Shown here piece after piece: positions 24,301-33,981 of a stretch of 64,000 bases of DNA. Within the stretch, counting starts at the first letter, position 1, and each line of letters starts with the position of its first letter. Below the pieces are notes generated by a model. It ran no database searches. It saw only the letters and a list, made by a program, of their open reading frames with translations, and was not told the DNA's origin. Origin of the DNA: Haemaphysalis longicornis (Eukaryota; Arthropoda; Arachnida; Ixodida; Ixodidae); the NCBI GenBank assembly GCA_013339765.2, contig CM023448.1:25000551-25064550 (forward strand), written 5' to 3'. The position numbers were made by a program, and so were the translations under genes.

Positions 24301-25002
24301 TCGAAAAATTACGAAATTGTGGGTCTTAAAACCGTCTATTGCGCTAACACATCTTTGCTCCTGCTGAATGACCGAGTAATCAGGTAACAAACAGTATATT
24401 GTGTCAGAAAAAAAAGCAAACAGTTCTGACTTTTATAAACTTTACGTCAATATTGCACACTTTCTTGTTTAGGTCGCATCGTGTATCAGAAAGCTTTTTT
24501 AAGCCCCACTCAGGAATTATTGCATGGAGCGCGATAAAATGGTCATACGGCCACCTCAAGTTGCCCAAAAAACCTATAAGTTGCCCCAAAAAAAACAGTA
24601 GGAAAACCTATATATGCAGCCTGTTTCTTGCGTCATGGCCAGCAATCGGCCCTGCACAAGCTGGGATTCGAGAGCAAAGGTTAGCGATTCGGATCACGCA
24701 GGAAAGAACAGCATTTTTATTACTACTAACATCTTCATTCACTCTCCTTTCCGCTCTGGAAGGGGTACCGCCCGCTCTGTTGACGGAGTGACGCAAATCT
24801 TTTACAGCATGCCGCATGCGTTTCTCCTGCAGTAAAACAGTCCAAGTTGGCATGAGAAGTATTAAACCAGCAATCACTAGCAAAAGCGTGATTTCGTTAT
24901 ACCGAAATGATTTAAGATGCCTGCTTTGCAGGCAACCAATGTGAAACTTTTTTTTCTTGTGGTAAATGTCAAATTCACGCCACATTGCGGATTCGCCAAC
25001 AG
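21330..25002 (+). other. Proposed intron 1 of the cystine-knot-like gene
   Basis: GT at 21330 and AG at 25001-25002. It contains the minus-strand LINE remnant at 21.99-23.08 kb; the remainder (23.1-25.0 kb) shows no other recognised feature. A T-rich tract about 45 bases before the 3' AG is further away than usual. Confidence 0.35.
21986..23077 (-). pseudogene. CR1/Jockey-type LINE reverse transcriptase fragment
   Basis: A minus-strand frame at 22676-23077 shows ICDVPQGSVPGSLLFNLYINDIV and then KFMIYADEASLFFPGRNL, the RT palm of CR1/Jockey-group LINEs. The catalytic YADD has become YADE (22784-22795), which alone would impair the enzyme. After a frameshift, 22264-22611 gives IKSLGVTLHKNMLWDFHTENL, VKQLIYICLFHSCISYCHLVWG and LQKKLSVCLR from the thumb region. 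Both ends are truncated. It lies in the proposed intron 1 of the cystine-knot-like gene, antisense to it. Confidence 0.8.
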
Positions 25003-25137
25003 TATTTCAAGCTGCACGTGATCCTGGCTGTTTTGGTGCTGGCTCGAATGACAGTCGACTCAGCCGAGTCTCCCATAGCGGAGTCTTCAGTAGAGGACTC
25101 TGCCATACAGGAGTCTCTTCCGTGTGGAACAAAATGG
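25003..25137 (+). CDS. Candidate secreted cystine-knot-like peptide gene, signal/propeptide exon
   Basis: 45 open codons between CCAACAG (AG at 25001-25002) and a good donor TGG|GTACGT at 25138. The frame starts Y-F-K, has a hydrophobic core LHVILAVLVLA and then ARMTVDSA. This is a convincing signal-peptide core with a plausible cleavage site after DSA. An acidic Ser/Glu-rich propeptide with an imperfect GAGTCT-type repeat follows, ending LPCGTKW, which supplies the first of six cysteines. No in-frame Met exists upstream in the same exon, which is why a separate start exon is required. Both boundaries are phase 0. The product would enter the secretory pathway; its target is unknown. Confidence 0.55.
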
Positions 25138-25261
25138 GTACGTACAAAAAGCAATTTGCCGCTCTATCTTGTGTACCTTTCTGGCCTCATGCATCATTCA
25201 ATGAACTTACACACACACGCACTACCTCCCGAGAAGAGACAAGCATCTGTGTATGTAGGCC

Positions 25262-25440
25262 CGCCATGTATGTATGTAAGAAAGAAGACTTCGAACAAGG
25301 TAGAAACGAAGATTGTTGCCAACGTTTCAGCAAATGGACTTGCCTTTGTCAGCCGCCTTGACGAAGGCAAGTCTATTTGATGAAACATTGGCAACTATCG
25401 TGGTTTCTACCTTGTTCGAAATTTTTTCTTGTGTTCTCGA
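25262..25440. mobile_element. Inverted pair of Penelope-type termini with hammerhead-like cores
   Basis: Two arms of about 85 bp meet at about 25352. Read outward, each gives GCCGCC or GGCGGC, a TGAC(G/A)AAGGCAAGTC block, TGAAACGTTGGC (right arm: TGAAACATTGGC), then GTTTCTACCTTGTTCGAA. The GGCAAGTC...GAAAC pattern matches the hammerhead core region of the element at 4.61 kb. Here GAAA is kept while CTGATGA has drifted to CTGACAA and TTGACGA. Tail-to-tail termini of this sort are usual for Penelope-like elements, but no RT or nuclease sequence is attached. Confidence 0.6.
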
Positions 25441-25474
25441 CCATCCTGAAAGTTTTATCTCCCTGTATATATGT

Positions 25475-25580
25475 AGGTATGTATGTATGCATGTATGTAT
25501 GTATGTATGTAGTATGTATGTATGTATGTATGTATGTATGTATGTATGTATGTATGTATGTATGTATGTGTGTATGCCCG
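25475..25580. repeat. (GTAT)n microsatellite
   Basis: Tetranucleotide GTAT repeat with a few breaks. It explains the YVCMYVCM and HTYIHTYI frames on both strands. Confidence 0.95.
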
Positions 25581-25968
25581 CATGTGTTTAATGATGAATG
25601 CGTCAAGGACAGCAAACGACACAGGCCTAGTCGGAACAGAGCGTAATGCATCCACCAACAAATACAACACCAGGAATGATGATGTGCCGGATTAGTAAAA
25701 ACGGATTACGAATAAAGTAATGATAATAACGTTTGCGGAATCAGATAGAGTGCAGTTTAGGGTGGGCACAATTGTACAAGAAATTTTTCCTTGTCCCTTT
25801 GTAGTGGGGCCTATTGAAGTACACACATTGATGCTCACAGTATACATCCATTGGTATTTTTAGTAATCACAGGCTCGCCATTCTGAAAGAAAGGAAAGGG
25901 CTAAAAAACTTGCGTCCACAGTAAGGATCGAATGCACACCATTCGAATATACCTGATGCCTCACAAAT

Positions 25969-25974
25969 TTTATT
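25969..25974 (-). promoter_or_regulatory. AATAAA poly(A) signal, minus strand
   Basis: AATAAA on the minus strand, about 185 bases after the stop of the exon-like ORF at 26158-26546. It is a plausible 3' processing signal if that exon is real. Confidence 0.3.
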
Positions 25975-26157
25975 TTTGAGCAAAAGTGTTTTCCAACAAA
26001 TTCTGTCGTGTTTGTATCTAGCGCAGCTGTGTATGGAGCCTGAAGTAGTAACCACCAGTGTTCTGATCACACGTATTGAAGGAGATCATTTTTTACCATT
26101 CAGGCCTGGTTAGGGCTTCCACAGCCAGTAAACAGCAGTCGACTGAGCGGAACCCTG

Positions 26158-26546
26158 TTATGTTAGCTTTGGTATCAAAGCCCCGGCCATGGTTGCAGAA
26201 TAACACGTATAGACTGATGGGCTGGTCGAAGAAATAAAGAAAGGAGCCCCAGCCGTGTAGAACGCCCTGGGACGTTTAGAGGAACATTGTCGCATTTTTA
26301 TGATTTCGTTGGTCCGTAGAGTTGTAACGTAATGTAGGAAGAAAACGTAAGAAAAAGGTGCTTCCAGAATTGTGACTAGATCCATGGGTTCTAGTAAAAC
26401 TGCGGGAGCCAGAGATAGCTCAAAAGGGTTTCCCCCAGTCGACTGTTGTTGACTGCTAGTAGACTCCAATGTCTTAGCCTGAGGGTTAAAAAACTCCCCT
26501 TTTGCCGGTGCTGTCAAAGCGGTGCAGGCCGCTGTGACAACACCGC
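26158..26546 (-). CDS. Candidate terminal exon, unrecognised protein
   Basis: An open minus-strand frame of 129 codons that starts exactly at a strong splice acceptor (TTGTGTTATCCCGTTTCAG, AG at 26547-26548) in phase 1 and ends at TAA 26158-26160. Recognisable stretches include GGVVTAACTALTAPAKG, GGNPFELSLAPAVLL, FSYVFFLHYVTTLRTNE and FYTAGAPFFISSTSPSVY; there are three cysteines. I do not recognise the family. The codon mix looks coding and a poly(A) signal follows. It lies antisense inside a proposed intron of the peptide gene. No upstream exon was found, so a chance ORF or old element sequence cannot be excluded. Confidence 0.3.
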
Positions 26547-27500
26547 CTGAAACGGGATAACACAAGTTAAAGAATAATTTTTCTCAACAAATTTTTCAGC
26601 TCATATTACTCCACCTATTTTCTTTTCTTCTCGCCCCTTTCCGTCTCAAATCTTGCATGAGGGAAAAGTGGAGGTTTTTTGAGCTCAGTTAATCTTTCCC
26701 GCGTTCGTTTTTCGGACCCTCCATCAGCTGCGACATCGGTTGAAATCACTTGTCCCCCGCCCACATGAGCCAATGTGGTTTGCCATAAAACTATGGCTGC
26801 TTTATCTGTGACCCTTATGCTCCATATGGGTTCATGTTTTCTCGAGCAGGCGGACGCAGTACAATTTTTTCCTGGTAGTTGTTATAAAGCATAAGTTTAT
26901 ACCGTTTTAAATTGACACTAATTAAGAGTACGACTAATTGTATTAGCAGCGGCGGGGAATTTAATCGTGTACAACGCTCCAATTATTATTTGGGAGAAAT
27001 AATAAATAACAGCACATGTGTTATGTCCATGGAATTTGGCAGTCACCTATGAGCCACATATAACCCTCCCTTACAAAATGTTGCCGGTTTGGCACCAAAC
27101 ACATCAAAACTAGTTTCTTAACACCTCCAAAAAAAGACACACCGAGCGGTTTTCTCAAAAACCATGCCTCCAGTCAGGCCGCTTGCATTAAAACCCGGGG
27201 AATATTTTCTTGCAAATTAAAGTGACTGGATCATTTTGGAAACACAAAAATGTAACGCCAGCACCCAAGAACGCTGTGAAAGGTAGAAGTTATTTTGTCA
27301 GTTTTCGGCCAAAGGCCACTATTTGTAAATAATCTGATCTAAGTGAACATTTAACATTCTTTAGGATAACCTCTAAAGCGTGTTTATACAGTCAATCACT
27401 TAAAAAACGCCTTCCATTTTATCATGTGGTAAGTTGCGTTTTCGGGGCAGTTGTGTTTCTCGAAAGATTTTTTCAAGAATAAATTATTTTTCGATTTCAG

Positions 27501-27599
27501 TGCTGGAGTTGGAAGGGATGCTGCATTCTCCAATATTGCTTTGCATTCGCGGGCGTCGGAGGCGTCTGCGTTTTTAATCCAAACCCCGACTTGTCCTAA
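27501..27599 (+). CDS. Candidate secreted cystine-knot-like peptide gene, cysteine-rich last coding exon
   Basis: The acceptor AATTATTTTTCGATTTCAG (AG at 27499-27500) is strong. In phase 0 the exon encodes 32 residues and stops at TAA 27597-27599. It holds five cysteines in the order C-x5-C-C-x4-C-x9-C. With the cysteine ending the previous exon (four residues before the first here) the full frame is C-x4-C-x5-CC-x4-C-x9-C, inside the general inhibitor-cystine-knot spacing. A Gly-rich GVGG turn precedes the last cysteine and the tail is short and acidic. A longer 70-codon frame also crosses this exon but would not keep phase 0 or the cysteine pattern. Knottins include protease inhibitors, antimicrobials and venom-type channel ligands; I do not assign an activity. 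Confidence 0.5.
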   Translation, partial: CWSWKGCCILQYCFAFAGVGGVCVFNPNPDLS

Positions 27600-27692
27600 G
27601 CACAGTCATAAACGAGGTTTCGGATCGTCTACTTGGATTTGTCAGCTCCGAGACAAAAATATAGAGGCACTGAAAGCGCTTTTGCTTCTCTC

Positions 27693-27698
27693 AATAAA
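27693..27698 (+). promoter_or_regulatory. AATAAA poly(A) signal of the candidate peptide gene
   Basis: AATAAA 94 bases after the stop codon, followed within 40 bases by a GT-rich stretch (GATGATTGTCCGG), as expected for a 3' cleavage site near 27715-27725. Confidence 0.5.
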
Positions 27699-27956
27699 AA
27701 GTTCTGACTGAGCGATGATTGTCCGGCCTTGCTTTTCTTAGCAATTTAAAAACTCATACAAATTCTTCATTGTCGCCTGTAGCCATTTCTATCCCAATAC
27801 CTTCCCGTTGGCACCTGCAGAAACACTGTCAGGCAGAGGTGAAATTGTTGATTTCACCTTAAACCAGGCAGCACGTCTCCCTTATTACTCGAAACGATCC
27901 CTTTGGGCCCATCAAAGTATTTGCATTCACTTTCAACGCAACAGCGATGTTTTTGC

Positions 27957-28221
27957 ATTGATGATCATGATGCTTTGATGCTTTATGGCTTCCCCTTTAT
28001 AACGGGGTGGCGTTGCACAGCGGCCTTAGTCGTAACACCACTCTACAATCAATTCGCCAGAAAATACAAACAAAATAAATAAAAAATAATGTGAAAATAA
28101 AAAGAATATACTTTTACGAAATTTTTGTGCTAGTCTGACTTCTTTATTCGCATGTCTTCCAAGATTGTTCTCTGCTCTTTTCCCACCAACATTCTAACCT
28201 TCTTTTACTAACCTCTACAGC
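27957..28221 (-). mobile_element. 3' UTR and tail of the SGNH-type LINE
   Basis: On the minus strand the LINE continues past its last coding motif into a tail. Around 27969-28078 it holds GTGCAACGCCACCCCGTTAT, AAAGGGGAAGCC and then imperfect ATC/GATGCTTT repeats. The same roughly 110-bp tail occurs alone at 45536-45655, there ending in (ATC)n, which marks it as the 3' end used for target-primed integration. Confidence 0.6.
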
Positions 28222-31200
28222 TTACCAATTCACTTTTCCGCTAACCTTAAAGCCAAGGGCTTGCGGAAGCTGGATGGCTCCATCACTGAGGACTGGACGG
28301 ATAGTTTTGCGCTCCATTACAATATGTCGCACGGTTTCTGGCTCATTCCCGCAGCCTGCGCATAGTTCTTTGTGTACCGGCTCGCGGATAAGCGTTTTTG
28401 TCCTCAAGCAACCCGCCCGGGCTTCAAAAAGCAATGCACTCCCTTTGGTATTATCGAATACTTTTTCCCTTGTGATCTCCTGCTTCCCGATTCTGTAGAT
28501 ATCTAAGGACTTCTTCGCATCCATCCTCTTTCTCCAGGTAGTTGTTTCTGTTTCTTCACTTCATTTTTTATTGCCTTGGTCGTTTCCCCTGCACTTCCAG
28601 GTTTCATATACTTTGTCCTGAGCCTTCTGGTTCTTTTCCTCCATTGTGTGTCCACGCGTTTCATTTAAAGATACCGTAACACTTTGGCCGCCCATCTCTG
28701 ATCGTCCATATTTCTAAGTCGTTCTTCAAAACATATTTTGCTCTGTGCTTCCCTCACTTCAAAGGATGCCCACCCCATGTCTCCTTGCACTGCTTCATTT
28801 GTTGTTTTACTGTGTGCTCCTAATGCCAATCGACCGACGGCCCTCTGATTTACTTCTAGCCCTGATTAAATCTCTGATTTGACACACACTACTGCGTTTG
28901 AAAAGGTGAGTGCTGGTACCATTACTCCCTTCCATATTCCTCTCACTACTTCATATCTGTTATATCCCCACAGTGCTCTGTGCTTCATGATAGAGGCGTT
29001 TCTTCTGCCTTTTATTCTTAAATGCTCCTCATGAGTTTTTAGATACGCCTGACCTTCATTTACCCAATTGCCCAGATTTTTCTATTCCGTTACCCACGGT
29101 ATTGCTGCTTTTTGAACGAATACCGATTCGTTACGGGCGTTGTAATTTAAAACTATAACTCCCGACTTTGCTGCGCTAAACTCTAACCCCAGTTCAGTGG
29201 CTTCTTCCCCACAGATATCTGTGAGCTGTTTGAGACACTGTTTGCTATCTGCTAGTAGTACTATGCCGTCTGCATATATCTGTCCCGCGATATATTGTTC
29301 CACTTCCTGTCCTTTGCGGCTATAACATAGATTGAAACCTATTTTACTGCCCTCACGCTTTCTTTCTAGTCTAGCCATGTACAGCATGAACAGCAATGGT
29401 GACAGAGGACAACCCTGCTTTAACCTCTATTTGTGACTACCGTTTCCATGCACTTTTGGTCCTACCAGGTAATTTGCACATCGCCTCATTGTAAATTCCC
29501 TGCAACAGCTGTATAAAGTCCTGGCCTAATCCCTCCCGCTCAATTATGCTCCATAGAAGTTCTCTATTTACGTTGTCGTAGGCTCCCTTTATATCGAAAA
29601 ATGCTATCCATAGTGGTCGCTCCTGAGCCATTGACACCGCTATGCATTGGGTTATGACAAATAAATTGTCCTCTAAGCGTATGTCTCGTCTGAAACCATT
29701 TTGTAGTTCTCCGAGTATGCTGTTTCCCTATATCCACGCCTGTACATCAGCTTTTATGGCTTGCATTGCCAGCCTGTATGCCACTGAGGTAACTGTAATA
29801 GGCCTGTACGAATTGGCATCAGCCCTGTCTCCTTTACCTGTATATATCATCTTCACCCTGCTCTTACGCCAGCGGTCCGGTACTTGCTTAGTTTTTATCA
29901 CTTTTTCAATTGCTCGAATCACTTGTGCCTTGCCTTTTGGACCCAGTAGGTTGACCAGCCGTATAGGAATTTCATCCGTCCCTGTTGCCGTATTAGCTGG
30001 AACAGTTTCTTCGGTGTTTTTCCAGTTTAGATTCTCCAACTTAAGCTCTCTATCTCTACGCACTTCGCTTGACCAACTCCCTGAATGCTGTAGCCCTCTC
30101 TCCGTTCTTCTGAACTTCTCTTGTATCATTGAGCGTATGTGAAATACCGCTTCTTTCCCTTTTAGTACCTGGCCTTCGCCGTTTATGACATGACGTTGTA
30201 CTTCTTCGGTCTTGTTCCTTCGTTCCTTTACATGATTCCAAAACTTTCTCAGCGCGCCTTTCTCTTTTGCCCGTATATTCGAGACCCATCGCTCACTTTC
30301 TCGTTTAAGTTTTTGCTGTACAAGTTTTTGTACTTCCAGCTTCTTAAGACGGTACCAATTCCACTTCAAAGTTATTTGCTCTGTTTGCATTCCCACTCGC
30401 TTGGCCTCCCTGTGCTCTCTCGAAGCTTGCTGCCTTTGTGTTACAGCTTCCTGGATTTTATTGTGCGACCAGCTCCAGGGTTTTCTTTTTCCATTCCAGT
30501 AGTTGCGTTCTTTCGCGTTCCTTATCTTTCCTTGAATAAAACCAATCAGTTCGCTGTATTCCCAATCATTCGTAGGTCGTCTCTCGATTTCTGACTCCAG
30601 GCTTTTGGCAGTATCAGCCATTTGCTGATCGTTTTTTTTTTCACGTCGTGTACCACCGTGTTCTGGTTTTGACCTTACATTTTTCCAAAAGTCAATGTTA
30701 TCCGTTTATGGTCGCTTCCTAATCTGCGGGCACATATTTCATCTATTTTCATTACACTCAACCTTTCATACACTCCTTCTGAAAGGAGGCTGTAGTCTAT
30801 ACTGGACTGCTTTTCCCCTCGGTTCCCGAGTAATTTGTCCCTCACATTTATTCTCTCTGTTTACTACAATGAGATTATATTCTTCACACATATCTAGTAC
30901 GAGTTTGCCATTGCGGTCTGTGTATCCGTCCAATTCCTCAATGTGGGCATTCAAGTCTCCCACTAGAATCACTTCTCCCGAATGTCATAACTGATCGAGG
31001 TCCCGCTTAATGAATCTTACGAGTTTTTCATTCTGTTCTCTAACCTCCCTTTCATCACCTCACCACAGATAGGCGACACCCAACAGCGTTTCTCTTCCCG
31101 CTATCGTGCCCTTAACCCACATATGTTCTTCGCAGTTTTCGTTAACTCTGTGCCAATTGGCTCCCTGTTGAATAAGCATGCCGACCCCTCCCCCCCTTCT

Positions 31201-31330
31201 GTAGTACCTACCCTTCTGTTACAGCCTTGCCATATATATTCATGCATTGCTGGGGGCTCTTCTAAATCTCGAAGAAAAGTTTCTGTAAAGGCATACACCA
31301 GTTTTTTCTTTTTATAGTTGACCGCGAATC
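28222..31330 (-). pseudogene. LINE ORF2: endonuclease and reverse transcriptase (CR1/L2-like), degraded
   Basis: From high to low coordinate the minus frames give an AP-endonuclease part: VYAFTETFLRDLEEPPAM at about 31280, MILVGDLNAHIEELDGYTD at 30970 and RRLGSDHKRITLTFG at about 30690. The RT part (30621-29082) includes KGDRADANSYRPITVTSV, WIAFFDIKGAYDNVN and QIYADGIVLLAD. The C-terminal knuckle is CAGCGNEPETVRHIVM at 28.3 kb. Endonuclease and RT together perform target-primed reverse transcription. The catalytic YADD is YADG here (29265-29276) and several stops or frameshifts occur, so it is inactive. A 297-codon RT-upstream frame is still open, so decay is fairly recent. The exact clade is not certain. 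Confidence 0.82.
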
Positions 31331-32717
31331 TCTAACCATTTTTCCCGTGATCTGCCACCGTGCATGTTTACGTTTATGTAGTTTCTCTTAGTCACCCCAC
31401 GCTTTTTCTTTCGGTTAATTCTTTTCCGATGTTTGGGATAAGAGTCGGTCACCGAGGCACGTCGCTTGCCTCCTCGCTCATCTGCATTGCTACCTCATGC
31501 CCCTTTCTAAGCTTTTGTGTGCCCTGTGTGCTAACTTTGGTACCTTCCTTTGCGCTGTACATTCGACTTCAATCGCAATCCCTTGTCCTTGCCGGCTTTT
31601 CACTGTGCCTGTTATTTAGTCCAGCTTCCGGGATGCTCTTGGCCCCCTAAAAAAGCTACCACCCACGCAGCTAGTCGCCTCCGCACCGGCTCCGCTACGC
31701 CCTCAGTGAAATGTACTCCGTCCATAACAACGCCCGTCCCCGGCCCGCACGGTGCACTTCCCGGTTGAAGTCAACCACTTCACACTTCATTGCTTTAGCA
31801 AGTGTACTAATTTCCCTGTTGAGGGCAGAGGATGCCCTTGAGGGCCTCCTCTGCCCTCAACTTCCGGCACCGTGAACACCGCTATCTGGACGTCGTCCGA
31901 AATCGCCCGGAGTTCCATTGACCCCCTTCGCCACCTGCTTCCCTATGCCTCGTCCTCTTCCCTGAAGCACGTCATTTAAGCCCCCCATTATCACCACTAG
32001 GTGCTTCTCTGTCATTGCGTCCCACATCTACTCTTTCGCCTTCTCCATCACCACGCTAACCATCTTTCCAGTGAGCGTGCTAGCCTTAACTCTGTTGTCC
32101 TCCCCTACCCCCTTTGTAATCACCTGCTCTGCCCTGCGCATGTTCGAGTCGCCCAAAATGGTGACTCGCCGCTCCCTTGGTTCTTTTGGCTGCGCAGGTG
32201 TTTTTTCCGCCGAGGCTTTCGCGCTGATTGCCTCTGAGTAGCTCTTGCCCGCCGGTGACCCCTTCCCTTCTTCCACAACAGCGTTCGGCACCTCTCCGTG
32301 GCCAGCGCTTTCATGTCCGCCCGCTGCCTCATGCTCGGCGTCCTTGGCCTCCCCTTGTCTTTTCGCCTCGGAGCCAGGCACCCTCGCTGCGCTTGCCCCG
32401 TGGCGTACGTCATTGCTTTCCGGAATGGCATCCCTCGGCACACACACGCTTTCTACCTAGGCTGGCTTCCCTTCCAGCACCTCCCGCTGTTGCCTTTCGG
32501 CTTTCAGCTCCTCCACTAACCCGTTAACCTGTACCTTCAGTTGCTCCGTCTCCTGCTCTAGCCGGTCGCGGCGCGACTCCATTACACACATTCTACACAT
32601 GAAGTCCTGCCCTTCCGCATCCTCAGCTGTCTCGAACCTTGTATCCTCGAGTGGATACTCCCGCTAGCACCTCATGCACGCAATGCCCGGCTTCTTCTTC
32701 GCCGGCATGTTTCGGTG
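31331..32717 (-). pseudogene. LINE ORF1 with Cys motif, coiled coil and SGNH-esterase-like domain
   Basis: The minus frame starts with MPAKKKPGIACMRC at about 32710 and a second CxxC (FMCRMC), so a zinc-binding C-x2-C...C-x2-C head is likely. A Glu/Gln-rich coiled-coil-like segment (about 32560-32460) follows. The frame at 32447-32028 leads into RRVTILGDSNMRRAEQ, then VVIMGGLNDVLQ and later VVMDGVHFTEGV. GDSN, GxND and DxxH are the three hallmark blocks of SGNH/GDSL esterases, a domain known in ORF1 of some CR1/L2-type LINEs. Stops (first at about 32670) and one local inverted duplication at 31818-31861 disrupt it. ORF2 follows on the same strand. Confidence 0.75.
31818..31861. repeat. Perfect 15-bp snap-back hairpin
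   Basis: GTTGAGGGCAGAGGA at 31818-31832 is the exact reverse complement of 31847-31861, with a 14-base loop. It lies inside the LINE ORF1 remnant and interrupts its reading. Confidence 0.9.
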
Positions 32718-33387
32718 CTACCTTAATGCCGTCCACAAAGTTATTACTGCCGCTTTCTCCCGAACGTGCTACGCTCTAAAAGAAAGGACAAACACGATAC
32801 GATGCTTGCCTACAGCATCTTCCTTTGTTGGTGCACTGTCAAAAAGGTACTTAAACACACTACTAACACCAAACGTTACTTCTATTTGCTCTGCAGCATT
32901 ACCTCCCTCAGAGAAAAACAGAACAAAGACTTATCGGATTCGCCGTTTGGGCCGTCGTCGCTGCGCTGGGAACACACGTCCGTCGTCCGCTGCGTCACCC
33001 GCTGCGTTTTCAACGCCTTTGCATTTTCAACGCATTCAACACCTTTGAGAACGACCCCTGCATTGTTTTACTTGCGGTTTGAGGGGTGCGGTTAAAAGAT
33101 TGGTGATTGGGTTGAAGAAGAATCTTTTTCGCGCTTCAGTTTCAGTATGCTGGTGGTTTACCGCAGTCATTTCAGCTGAGGGATTTGGGAATTATTTGCG
33201 ATATGTGCCAACTGAACGAAGGTTTTGCTGCTTTTCTTGCAGTACTTTTGCGGTTTATAGGCTCCCCGAATTTTCTAATTTTATCAAAGGTGTGATTGCG
33301 TGGTGGGCCAGGTTTCGCGCCAGGAGAAGTCCAGGCCAATGAAGAGGCTGAGTGACTAATCCTTCGCTCTGTGTAGTCCGAAGACTA
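32718..33387. other. 5' flank of the SGNH-type LINE; no gene seen
   Basis: Probably 5' UTR of the LINE up to about 33.05 kb, with open frames on the plus strand only by chance, followed by anonymous sequence. Confidence 0.35.
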
Positions 33388-33558
33388 AACAATCCCGGTC
33401 GCGGTCGCTGCTTTTATGATGGAAGCAAAAAGCGAAAACGCCCGTGTGATTAGATGTTTCCTAACGTTACGGACACCCAGGTGGTAAATATTTATCCGGA
33501 GCAGTCCACTAAACGCACCCATAGTCCAGATGTAGCTTTGAGGTGTTAAACCCCATAA
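33388..33558 (+). repeat. Ruka-type SINE copy, diverged
   Basis: Carries the order of blocks of the tick SINE: CGGTCGCTGCTTTTATGAT, AAAACGCCCGTGTGATTAGA, CCCAGGTGG, ATTTATCCGGAGCAGTCCACT and GTTAAACCCCATAA. The B-box is poor and no target duplication was identified. Transcription in living copies is by RNA polymerase III from the tRNA-like head. Confidence 0.7.
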
Positions 33559-33946
33559 GAGGCCAAAAGTCATTGCTGAAGTTTGTTCCAACTTTAGGAT
33601 AATTGCAGTACAAAAAAATCACTGAAGCTTGCGATCCGCGGAAGACTTGAATGGCGAAGCTGTTGTGGGTGAGTATTGCCGGACACATAGTTACGTTTAA
33701 AAGTCACTGTTTAGTTGCATAATGTTGGTTCTAGTAATCGTAGCCGTATGCTTCGAAGAGGTCGCTCTCTTCTTCGTGGTGAGTGGTGGATGCAAAATCA
33801 CCCTTAGGCTTGAAGACTCCCGCCAGCTCAACTAGCGAAGCTTGGCGTAAGTCACGCAAGGGTTAAACCATAGCGATTCTGCGAGCTTTCTTTATACGCG
33901 AGAACTGAATGACACATCACCATGCATTTTTGCAAGTTTGAAATGG

Positions 33947-33952
33947 TTTATT
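33947..33952 (-). promoter_or_regulatory. AATAAA poly(A) signal, minus strand
   Basis: Minus-strand AATAAA 29 bases after the stop of the exon-like ORF at 33982-34271. Confidence 0.45.
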
Positions 33953-33981
33953 TACATGTTGCTTCGTCGCTTTGCGCTCTG

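Larger units (their letters stand above)
25138..27500 (+). other. Proposed intron 2 of the cystine-knot-like gene
   Basis: GTACGT donor at 25138 and the strong acceptor TTTTTCGATTTCAG ending at 27500. The interval contains an inverted pair of Penelope-type termini, a GTAT microsatellite and a minus-strand exon-like ORF. Confidence 0.45.

Noticed and set aside
25313..25670. Several ORFs of 70-92 codons on both strands
   Set aside because: Products are YVCMYVCM or HTYIHTYI repeats translated from the GTAT microsatellite.
30190..30594. 134-codon plus-strand ORF (and similar at 29642-30142)
   Set aside because: They are antisense shadows of the open LINE reverse transcriptase frame at 29728-30621.
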